Assembly (NCBI RefSeq): GCF_900107455.1
Contig: NZ_FNQB01000005.1
Span: 186,001 to 250,000 of the forward strand
Length of the DNA: 64,000 nucleotides
Reading direction: 5' to 3'
Source of the DNA: Asanoa ishikariensis
GTDB taxonomy: Bacteria > Actinomycetota > Actinomycetes > Mycobacteriales > Micromonosporaceae
The notes under the pieces are model-generated. The model saw nothing but the letters and a program-made list of their open reading frames with translations. It was not told the DNA's origin and searched no databases. The position numbers were made by a program, and so were the translations under genes. Positions 52,963 through 60,161 of the stretch are shown here, in pieces (the stretch's first letter is position 1; the number at the start of each line of letters is the position of its first letter).

Positions 52963-54092
52963 GGCGCCGTCTGGCCGCGGCGGTCTGTGCCGCGCTGCTG
53001 TTGGCCGGCGGCTGCTCGTCCGGCGAGGGTGACCCGCTGGGCCGGCTCTCCGACGCGCCGCCCGGTGCGACCTCCGAGCCCGGTGGCGCGCCGACCGAGA
53101 AGCCGGTCGTCAAGGTCAAGGACCCGTGGGAGCCCGGCAAGCGGCAGCACGGCATCGCGATCTACTGGGAGAACAACCCCAACGACACCGACCAGATCGT
53201 GCGGGCCAAGGCGCAGAAGATCCTCGACCACGTGGTCGCGCTGGGCGCCAACGCCATCTCCGTCTCGTTCTCCTTCACGATGGACTCGGCGTACGCCGAC
53301 GAGGTCCTGATGGACAACCCGATCACCCCGTCGCCGGCCCGGCTGGCCCTGGTGCTCGACGAGGCGAAGAAGCGCGACCTGCGCACCGCGATCCGGCCGA
53401 TGCTCAGCGAGCGCAACCTGACCAAGGACGACCCGGACATGTGGCGGGGCTCGATCCGCCCGTCGAGCAAGACGAAGTGGTTCGCCTCCTACCGGGACAT
53501 GCTGGTCAAGTACGGCAAGGTGGCCGAGCAGGCCAAGTCCGCCACGTTCGTCGTCGGCACCGAGCTCAGCTCGCTGGAGACCAACTCCACGGGCTGGAAG
53601 ACGGTCGCCACGGGCGTCAAGGCCGTCTACAAGGGCGAGCTCGACTACAGCGCCAACCACGACCGGCTCAAGGAGAAGGGTCCGGCGGCCGGGATCACCC
53701 TGTCCGTCGACGCGTACCCGCCGGTGCGGGTGTCCGACACCGCCTCGGTCAGCAAGCTCGTCGACGGCTGGAACGACTGGCTGGACGACAACCGCGGCTC
53801 GGGTGAGCTGTCGGACCTGGTGCTGGCCGAGGTCGCGATCGCCGCGCGGACGGGCGCCTACTCGGAGCCGTGGTCGCCGCACGCCAAGGGCTCGATCAAG
53901 CCGGAGATTCAGCAGCGCTGGTTCGACGCGGCCTGCCAGGTGATGCACGAGCGGGATCTCGGCGGCATCTACTTCTGGATGATCAACCTGGACGCGGACC
54001 CGAAGAGCAAGCCGTCGAGCAAGTCGCCGATGGACTTCCTGGGCCGGCCGGGGGAGAAGAACATCGCCGCCTGCTTCACCAAGGACGCATAG
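52959..54092 (+). CDS. Lipoprotein with GH113-like TIM-barrel domain
   Basis: A 377-residue lipoprotein coupled to the GT2 gene (ATGA). The signal peptide ends in a lipobox LLAGGC (residues about 14-19), then a Gly/Pro/Thr linker. The barrel starts at HGIAIYWENNPNDTDQI. Candidate catalytic acids are the Glu of VVGTELSSLE (acid/base position) and of LVLAEVAIAARTGAY (nucleophile position), laid out as in clan A hydrolases such as GH113 mannanases. It would trim or edit the glycan made by its operon partners. Its end overlaps the convergent regulator gene by 17 bases. Confidence 0.75.
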   Translation: MRRRLAAAVCAALLLAGGCSSGEGDPLGRLSDAPPGATSEPGGAPTEKPVVKVKDPWEPGKRQHGIAIYWENNPNDTDQIVRAKAQKILDHVVALGANAISVSFSFTMDSAYADEVLMDNPITPSPARLALVLDEAKKRDLRTAIRPMLSERNLTKDDPDMWRGSIRPSSKTKWFASYRDMLVKYGKVAEQAKSATFVVGTELSSLETNSTGWKTVATGVKAVYKGELDYSANHDRLKEKGPAAGITLSVDAYPPVRVSDTASVSKLVDGWNDWLDDNRGSGELSDLVLAEVAIAARTGAYSEPWSPHAKGSIKPEIQQRWFDAACQVMHERDLGGIYFWMINLDADPKSKPSSKSPMDFLGRPGEKNIAACFTKDA

Positions 54093-55044
54093 TCCCGGCA
54101 CCCTTGAGCCGGCGCACGACGGGTGCTGTCTCGGCCTGGGCGATCCCGTCCAGCGCGCCGATGCCGTTCGCGAGGTAGTCGTACAACGCGGCCAGGTCCT
54201 TCGCGATCACGGACGCCACCACATTGGACGGTCCGGTGGTGGCCGCGGCGAAACCGATCTGCGGATGGGTGGCGAGCGCGCGGGTGACGGTGCCCAGTGC
54301 GGCCGGCGCCACGGTGAGCCACAGCGACGCCTCTGCGGTGTAGCCGAAGAGCGCGGGCTCGATCTCGACGTCGAAGTAGAGCGCGTTGGTGCCGTGGAGG
54401 TGCGCGATCCGCCGACGCACGGTCGTCTCCGACCAGCCGGTGGCCCTCGCGAGCGTCGGGTAGCCGGCGCGGCCATCCTCGGCCAGCGCGGCGAGCAGGT
54501 GGTGGTCGGCGGCGGTGAGGTCTCCGACGGCGCCCGGCGCAACGGGTTCCGGTGTCAGCGCGGCGATCTGGTCCGCGTCAAGGGCGGCGGTGCGGCCCGG
54601 CCAGCCGCTGGTGCCGGCCACCGCCCGCAGGATGCAGTGCGCCGCGACAGCGGTGAGGCGCGGCGTGCGCGGCAGCTTCTGGAGCAGCAGGTCGCCGTCC
54701 GTGGTCTGGGCGCGGGTCCGGGTGATGCAGGTGATCTCGGTGCCGCCGGACAGCAACTGGACCCAGGACGTGTCGGGGCGGCGGGCCAGCGCGGTGCCGA
54801 CCGGCAGGGCGGCGTCCGGGGTGCATCGCATGCGGACGAGCCAGTCGACGTGGCCGAGCGTCGCGGCGTCGGGCACGCCGACCACCCGCAGGGCGCCGCC
54901 CTCCCGGAGCCGCCGGTAGCGCCGGGCCAGCGTGCGGTCGGAGGTGCCGAGCACGGCGGCGACCTGGCTGAAGGGAGCGCGGCCGTCGACCTGGAGGGCG
55001 TGGGCAAGTTGCCGGTCGAGGTCGTCGAGCGTGAGTGGATCCAC
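54076..55044 (-). CDS. Lrp/AsnC family regulator with duplicated module
   Basis: A 322-residue protein that is two Lrp/AsnC units in tandem, about twice the usual 150. The first helix-turn-helix is at residues about 5-55 (LDDLDRQLAHALQVDGRAPFSQVAAVLGTSDRTLARRYRRL). The second is at about 175-225 (LTAADHHLLAALAEDGRAGYPTLARATGWSETTVRRRIAHL). Each is followed by a ligand-type beta domain. Start GTG 55044 has TAGCCT seven bases upstream on the minus strand. It is divergent from the MFS exporter gene by a short gap, so it probably controls that exporter. Confidence 0.88.
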   Translation of the reverse strand: MDPLTLDDLDRQLAHALQVDGRAPFSQVAAVLGTSDRTLARRYRRLREGGALRVVGVPDAATLGHVDWLVRMRCTPDAALPVGTALARRPDTSWVQLLSGGTEITCITRTRAQTTDGDLLLQKLPRTPRLTAVAAHCILRAVAGTSGWPGRTAALDADQIAALTPEPVAPGAVGDLTAADHHLLAALAEDGRAGYPTLARATGWSETTVRRRIAHLHGTNALYFDVEIEPALFGYTAEASLWLTVAPAALGTVTRALATHPQIGFAAATTGPSNVVASVIAKDLAALYDYLANGIGALDGIAQAETAPVVRRLKGAGTMRPW

Positions 55045-55051
55045 CGTTGAA

Positions 55052-55057
55052 AGGCTA
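55052..55057 (-). promoter_or_regulatory. Probable leaderless -10 element for the Lrp/AsnC gene
   Basis: TAGCCT on the minus strand ends seven bases before the GTG at 55044; no Shine-Dalgarno is present. Confidence 0.4.
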
Positions 55058-55130
55058 GCGCGTGTCGGATTCCGCCGCCTGAGCCGTGGTTGACGACGTC
55101 CATGCGCGGGTGCGGGCAGCCTTGCGAACC

Positions 55131-56621
55131 ATGCGCAAATGGTTGCCCCTGCTCGCGGTCTCGCTGAGCACCTTCATGCTGTTGGTCGACCTGACCATCG
55201 TCAGCATCGCGGCGCCGGACCTGGCCCGCGAACTGCACTCGTCGTTCGCCGCCCTGCAGTGGACCGTCGACCTGTACGTCCTCGTGCTGGCCGCCCTGCT
55301 GATGGCGGCCGGCTCGCTCGCCGACCGGCTCGGCCGGCGCCGGGTCTTCGTCGTCGGGCTGGTCGTCTTCGCCCTCGCCTCGCTGGCCTGCGGGCTGGCG
55401 CCGAACACCGGCGCGCTGATCGCCGCCCGGGGCGTGCAGGGCATCGGCGCCGCCGCCATGCTCGCCACCAACGCGGCGCTGCTGTCGGTCACCTACACGG
55501 GCCGGGACCGATCGGTGGCGTTCGGCGTGTGGGGTGCCGCGAACGGCGCCGCGGCGGCGGCCGGGCCGATCCTCGGGGGCGTGCTCACGGAGTACGTCGG
55601 CTGGCGGTCGATCTTCCTGGTCAACCTCCCGGTCGCCGCGCTGGCCGTGTTCTTGGCCCGGATCGCACTTCCCGGCGGGCGGGGTCCGACCGGGCGGCTG
55701 GACCTGCCCGGCGTGGGCAGCTTCACGGTCGCCGCCTCCCTGGTCGTCTACGGCCTCATCCGGGCCGGCGGCGCCGGCTGGACCGACCCGGTCACCGTCG
55801 GCGCGCTGGCCGCCGGCGTGCTGGCGACGGTCGTGTTCGTCGCGGTGGAACGCCGCAGTGCCGACCCGATGCTGGACCTGGCGTTGTTCCGGCGGCCGGC
55901 GTTCACCGTGCTGATGCTCGGCGCCGCGGCGCTGACCGCGGCGGCCTTCGCCAACCTGGTGTTCGTGTCGCTGTGGGCGCAGTCGGTGCTCGGTCTGGGT
56001 GCGCTGAGCGCGGGTCTGGTGCTGGCGCCGATGGCGGTGGTCGCGTTCGTGGTCGCCGGCGCCGGGGGCCGGTTGCTGCACGGCGTGGCGCCGCGCTACA
56101 GCATCGGGTCGGGCCTGCTGCTCGTCGCCGCCGGCACCGCGTTGTGCACGTTGGTCGGACCGGAGTCCGGCTGGGCCGCCCTGGTGCCGGGTTTGTGCGT
56201 CACGGGCATCGGGGTGGGCCTGAGCACTCCGGTGCTGGCTTCGGCCGCGCTGTCGGTGGTGCCACCGGAACGGGCCGGCATGGCCAACGGGGCGTCGAAC
56301 ACCTTCCGGCAACTGGGGTACGCGCTGGCGTTGCCCGTTCTGGCCACGGTCGTGACGGCGCGGGCCGAGTCGGTGCTGGCCGGCGCCGTCCCGTCGCCGT
56401 CGGCGGTGGCGGAGCGGCTCACCGGCGGGGGATACGCCGAGCTGCTGGGTCAGGCGCCGGCGGCGGTGCTGCGGGCCGCGTACGCCGCCGGCTTGGATCG
56501 GATCTTCACGGTCAGCGCGGTCCTGGCCGCCGTCGTGGGCGTCGCGGTCCTGGCGTTGCTGCGTCCGTCGACCCGCCCCGAGCCGACGACGGTGCTGGTA
56601 GAGGCGTCGGCGCGGGGCTGA
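55131..56621 (+). CDS. MFS drug exporter, DHA2/EmrB-like
   Basis: A 14-helix major facilitator of about 496 residues. Landmarks are LLVDLTIVSIAAPDLARELHSS in helix 1, DLYVLVLAALLMAAGSLADRLGRRRVFVVG (motif A after helix 2), ARGVQGIGAAAM, and motif C near NGAAAAAGPILGGVL. I use ATG 55131, which places the start just before helix 1 as in relatives; GTG 55086 in the same frame would add 15 residues, and neither has a clear ribosome site. Likely a proton-driven exporter of a toxic compound, under the divergent Lrp/AsnC regulator. Confidence 0.9.
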   Translation: MRKWLPLLAVSLSTFMLLVDLTIVSIAAPDLARELHSSFAALQWTVDLYVLVLAALLMAAGSLADRLGRRRVFVVGLVVFALASLACGLAPNTGALIAARGVQGIGAAAMLATNAALLSVTYTGRDRSVAFGVWGAANGAAAAAGPILGGVLTEYVGWRSIFLVNLPVAALAVFLARIALPGGRGPTGRLDLPGVGSFTVAASLVVYGLIRAGGAGWTDPVTVGALAAGVLATVVFVAVERRSADPMLDLALFRRPAFTVLMLGAAALTAAAFANLVFVSLWAQSVLGLGALSAGLVLAPMAVVAFVVAGAGGRLLHGVAPRYSIGSGLLLVAAGTALCTLVGPESGWAALVPGLCVTGIGVGLSTPVLASAALSVVPPERAGMANGASNTFRQLGYALALPVLATVVTARAESVLAGAVPSPSAVAERLTGGGYAELLGQAPAAVLRAAYAAGLDRIFTVSAVLAAVVGVAVLALLRPSTRPEPTTVLVEASARG

Positions 56622-56624
56622 TGG

Positions 56625-57023
56625 TCAGCACAGGCTCCGCACCAGGGCGGGGATCATCACCGCCGCCGCGATCAGGTGCAGCCCGATCAGGGTGGCGGCG
56701 GTGGCGGTGTTGGCCCCGACGAGCAGGGGTGGGAGCAACGAGAGCGCGGTCAGCGACACCGCCGTCCACCCGAATCGCTCGGCGGGGCGGGCGCTCCACC
56801 GGCGAAGGGCGGCGGCGATGACGATGCCCACGACCGAGAAGAAGCCGGTCACCACGGCGACCCCGGGCAACGGGATCGTCTCGCCGCCGTCGGGGACCTC
56901 GAAGTCGACACCGACGGCCCGGGCCAGCGCGGCGGCGAGGGTGGTGGCCGCCATCGCCGCGAGCGTGGCGACGGAGCCGGTGACGGCGAGCCTGGTCCGT
57001 CCGCTGACGGTGGTGTCGTTCAT
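56625..57023 (-). CDS. DUF6069-type membrane protein
   Basis: A 132-residue protein with four hydrophobic segments: LAVTGSVATLAAMAATTLAAALARA, VAVVTGFFSVVGIVIAAALRR, a third near VSLTALSLLPPLLVG, and LIGLHLIAAAVMIPALV. The pattern fits DUF6069. Its ATG overlaps the stop of the sigma-factor gene (ATGA), so the two are co-expressed. Function unknown. It could be a membrane partner of the sigma factor, but no anti-sigma domain is visible. Confidence 0.75.
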   Translation of the reverse strand: MNDTTVSGRTRLAVTGSVATLAAMAATTLAAALARAVGVDFEVPDGGETIPLPGVAVVTGFFSVVGIVIAAALRRWSARPAERFGWTAVSLTALSLLPPLLVGANTATAATLIGLHLIAAAVMIPALVRSLC

Positions 57024-57976
57024 GCCGGCAGCCGTTCGGGCAGCCCGAGCCGCGGGAACTGGTCGTCGTGGAACGTGACGATCTCGGCGATCGCCCCGCC
57101 TGTGACGCGCAGGACGTCGATCGTCAGCGGCAGGTACGCGTCCTGCTGCTTCCGCCACTGGTAGAAGGCCACGGCGGGCTGCCGGTTCACGGAGGTGGGC
57201 ACGGTGCGCAGGTTCTTCATGCCCACGAAGCCGTTCTCGACCCAGTCGCTCACCACCGCGTCGCGGCCGATGTGCAGGCCCGGCGTGGGCGGCATCGAGC
57301 AGCGAACGTCGTCCCGCAGCAGCGCGGCGAGCCCGTCGATGTCCGTGGCCACGCTGGCGTCGGTGTAGCGACGCACCAGCTCCCGCGTCCCGGCATCCTC
57401 CTGCCCGCCGGTCCAGTCCTGCCGCTCGGCGGGCAGGTGCTCACGCATGCCGGCGCGGGCCCGCTGCAGCGCGCTGTTCACGGAGTTGACGGAGTCACCG
57501 AGGAGCTCCGCGACGTCCTTCGCCGGCCAGCCGAGCACGTCCCGCAGGATCAGCACGGCCCGCGGACGCGGCGCGAGATGCTGAACCGCGACGAGGTACG
57601 CGAGCTCGATCGTCTCCCGCGCGACGGCCAGGGTTTCCGGCTCGTCCGCGCCACCCGCGGGCAGCTCGTCGAGCAGCCGGTCGGGATAGGGCTGGAGCCA
57701 CCGCACCTCACCGCCGGTCGCGGGCTCGGGGCGGCTCTTGGCGAGCAGATCCAGGCAGGCGTTGGTGGCGATCCGGTAGAGCCAGGCCCGGAACGTCGAC
57801 CGCCCCTCGAAGGTCTCCCGCCGCCGCCAGGCACGCAGAAACGTCTCCTGCACGGTGTCCTCGGCGTCCTCGAACGACCCGAGCATCCGGTAGCAGTGCA
57901 CGTGCAGCTCTCGCCGGTGGCGCTCCGCCAGCCCGGAGAACGCCGGCTCGTCCGCCAGCCGCGTGTCCGCACTCAT
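57020..57976 (-). CDS. ECF sigma factor with SnoaL-like domain (SigG/ECF56-like)
   Basis: A 318-residue ECF sigma factor. Region 2 (LHVHCYRMLGSFEDAEDTVQETFLRAWRR) is near residues 28-56, followed by a linker with WLQPYPDRLLDELP that marks the SigG-like group. Region 4 is GWPAKDVAELLGDSVNSVNSALQRARAGM. A SnoaL-like C-terminal domain (from about 200) contains TDIDGLAALLRDDVRCSMPPTPG. The ATG at 57976 has GGAAGGA seven bases upstream. The fused domain probably replaces an anti-sigma factor. Targets are unknown; the coupled DUF6069 gene is one likely target. Confidence 0.88.
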   Translation of the reverse strand: MSADTRLADEPAFSGLAERHRRELHVHCYRMLGSFEDAEDTVQETFLRAWRRRETFEGRSTFRAWLYRIATNACLDLLAKSRPEPATGGEVRWLQPYPDRLLDELPAGGADEPETLAVARETIELAYLVAVQHLAPRPRAVLILRDVLGWPAKDVAELLGDSVNSVNSALQRARAGMREHLPAERQDWTGGQEDAGTRELVRRYTDASVATDIDGLAALLRDDVRCSMPPTPGLHIGRDAVVSDWVENGFVGMKNLRTVPTSVNRQPAVAFYQWRKQQDAYLPLTIDVLRVTGGAIAEIVTFHDDQFPRLGLPERLPA

Positions 57977-58055
57977 CACGTCATCCTTCCGCCTCATCAA
58001 GCCCTGTCCTAGGTATGACGGGAGCGGGCGCGACAACTCATCACTGCCGGGGCGA

Positions 58056-58067
58056 CACAATGACGGT
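58056..58067 (+). promoter_or_regulatory. Probable leaderless -10 element for the TetR gene
   Basis: CACAAT (58056-58061) lies six bases before the GTG at 58068, with no Shine-Dalgarno. Confidence 0.4.
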
Positions 58068-58622
58068 GTGGACCCAGCCGAGACGAGCCCGTTGCGCCGG
58101 GCTGACGCCCGTCGTAACCATGAGCGGGTTTTCGCGGCGGCGCTGGAGGTGTTCGGCGAGGCCGGGCTCGAGGGGACCGTGCCGCAGATCGCCGAGCGGG
58201 CCGGGGTGGGCAAGGCGACGGTCTACCGGAGCTATCCCACCAAGGAAGATCTTGTGGCGGCCGTGCTCCGTTATCGGCTGGCGGAGTTGGCGGGTTTCAC
58301 CGCCCCCGCGCTGGATCAGCCGGATCCGTACGCGGTGTTCAGCACCTACGTGCTCCTGCTCTTCGAGCGCCTCGCCGGGGACAGGCTGTTGTCCGAGGTG
58401 CTCGGGGACGCACAGCTCCGGAGCACCACCGGTCTGCTCGACGGGCTGTCCGATCTGATGGAGGCGGCCAAGTCGACCGGTCGGGTCCGGGCCGACGCGA
58501 CCGTGCTCGACCTGCGCGTCGTGCTCTGCGGCATGACGGTGCAACTGATGAAGATCTCGGACCGGGACCCCGCGCTCTGGCGTCGGTACGGCGAGCTGAC
58601 GCTCCAGGCGCTGCGTCCCTGA
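58068..58622 (+). CDS. TetR family regulator
   Basis: A 184-residue repressor. The helix-turn-helix (residues about 10-56) reads RNHERVFAAALEVFGEAGLEGTVPQIAERAGVGKATVYRSYPTKEDL. The ligand domain is unremarkable. The MFS exporter gene follows 105 bases downstream in the same direction, with a palindrome over its likely transcription start, so this protein should repress that exporter. Confidence 0.92.
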   Translation: MDPAETSPLRRADARRNHERVFAAALEVFGEAGLEGTVPQIAERAGVGKATVYRSYPTKEDLVAAVLRYRLAELAGFTAPALDQPDPYAVFSTYVLLLFERLAGDRLLSEVLGDAQLRSTTGLLDGLSDLMEAAKSTGRVRADATVLDLRVVLCGMTVQLMKISDRDPALWRRYGELTLQALRP

Positions 58623-58681
58623 CCGCTGTGCGTTCGAACACAGGGAGCCCTCGCTGACGTAAACGGACCCGCGAGACCGGT

Positions 58682-58712
58682 TACAGTCGCCCCCATCCGG
58701 ACTCTGGAGTCC
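58682..58712 (+). promoter_or_regulatory. Promoter and operator of the second MFS exporter
   Basis: TACAGT (58682-58687) is a likely -10. GGACTC-TG-GAGTCC (58699-58712), a perfect 6-bp inverted repeat with a 2-base centre, starts 12 bases further on, over the start of transcription. It is a good candidate for the TetR operator. GAGGGG precedes the ATG. Confidence 0.55.
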
Positions 58713-58727
58713 ACTTATGAGGGGACC

Positions 58728-60161
58728 ATGAAAGACACCTTCCCGATGAACCGGGCGCTCGTCGCCATGGGGCTGGGCACCCTCGCGTACGCCCTGGCTC
58801 AGACGACCGTTCTGCCGGCCCTGCCCGCCCTCGCGTCCGCGCTGCACACCCAGCCGCAGAACACGACCTGGATGTTGACCGCCTACCTGATCGCGGCGGC
58901 GGTCTTCACTCCGGTCTTCAGCCGGCTCGGCGACCTCTTCGGGCGGCGCCGGCTGCTCGTGGTCGTCCTGGTCGTGTTCGCGGCCGGCTCCGTGATCAGC
59001 GCACTCTCCGACGACCTGAGCGTGGTCCTGGCCGGCCGCGTGCTGCAGGGTGCGGGCGGGGGAGTCATCCCGCTGGCCGTGGGCATCGCCCGGTCGGCGT
59101 TCCCCGCCGAGCGGCGGGCGCGGGCGATCGGCATGATCTCAGCGATCTTCGGCGTCGGCAGCGGGCTCGGCCTCGTCCTCGGCGGCCTGATCGTGGACCA
59201 CACCTCGTACACCTGGATCTTCTGGATCACCGCCGCAATGGCGGCCGGGTCGGCCGCGGCCGTCCGCCTCGGCATGCCCGAACCCGAGGGGCACTCGACC
59301 GGCGGGCGGGTGGACCTGGCCGGCACCGCGCTGCTCGGCATCGGCGTGACGCTCCCGCTGCTCGCGATCAGCCGCGGCAGCGCCTGGGGCTGGGCTTCCG
59401 GGCGTACCCTCGGCCTGATCGCCGTCGGGCTGCTGGTGCTGGTGCTGTTCGGCGTGGTGGAACGGCGTAAGGCCCACCCGTTGGTCGACTTAGGACTGTT
59501 GACCCGCCCGCCGGTGCTCGTCACGAACATCACGACGTTCCTGGTCGGCTTCGGCATGTTCGGCGCGTTCGTGCTGGTGCCGCAGTTCGCCGAGGCGCCG
59601 GTGAGCACCGGGTACGGGTTCGGTGCCGACGCCACCCGTGCCGGCCTGCTCCTGCTGCCCGGGAGCCTGGCCATGATGGCCGGCGGCCCGGTCTCCGCGA
59701 TGCTGTACCACCGTTACGGCGGCCGTTCCACGCTCGCGGCCGCCGCCGGTGTGACGGCGCTCGGCTCCCTCCTGCTCGCCGTCTCGCACGGCAGCCAGCT
59801 CGCGGTCCTGTGCTGGTCGTTCGTCGCTCTGGTCGGCGTGGGCGTGGCGCTGGCGGTGATACCCACGACCGTCGTGCACGCGGTGCCCGCCGCCCGTGCG
59901 GCGGAGGCGGCCGGGGTCAACGCCCTGATCCGCTCCGTGGGCTCCTCGATCGGCACCCAGGTCATGGCCGGCATCCTCGCCGGCGGGGTGGCGCTCGGGA
60001 GCCCGTTCCCGCACGCATCCGCGTTCACCAGCGCATTCCTGTTCTGCGCCGCCGGCGCCCTCGTGGCCGCCGTCGCCGCTGCCTTCATCCCCCGCGGCGG
60101 CCCTGAGCCGGTTCAGAACTCGGCGAAGACCCGCATGGCCGGCAGCGCGCGCCCGGTGTAG
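58728..60161 (+). CDS. MFS drug exporter, DHA2-like
   Basis: A 477-residue 14-helix major facilitator. Motif A lies after helix 2 (SRLGDLFGRRRLLVVVLVV), with AGRVLQGAGGGVIPLAVGIARSAFP and motif C in GVGSGLGLVLGGLIVD. The ATG has GAGGGG four bases upstream. It belongs with the upstream TetR repressor as a drug-inducible exporter. The last 49 bases overlap the convergent galactanase gene, so the tail PVQNSAKTRMAGSARPV is encoded opposite that gene's C-terminus. Confidence 0.92.
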   Translation: MKDTFPMNRALVAMGLGTLAYALAQTTVLPALPALASALHTQPQNTTWMLTAYLIAAAVFTPVFSRLGDLFGRRRLLVVVLVVFAAGSVISALSDDLSVVLAGRVLQGAGGGVIPLAVGIARSAFPAERRARAIGMISAIFGVGSGLGLVLGGLIVDHTSYTWIFWITAAMAAGSAAAVRLGMPEPEGHSTGGRVDLAGTALLGIGVTLPLLAISRGSAWGWASGRTLGLIAVGLLVLVLFGVVERRKAHPLVDLGLLTRPPVLVTNITTFLVGFGMFGAFVLVPQFAEAPVSTGYGFGADATRAGLLLLPGSLAMMAGGPVSAMLYHRYGGRSTLAAAAGVTALGSLLLAVSHGSQLAVLCWSFVALVGVGVALAVIPTTVVHAVPAARAAEAAGVNALIRSVGSSIGTQVMAGILAGGVALGSPFPHASAFTSAFLFCAAGALVAAVAAAFIPRGGPEPVQNSAKTRMAGSARPV

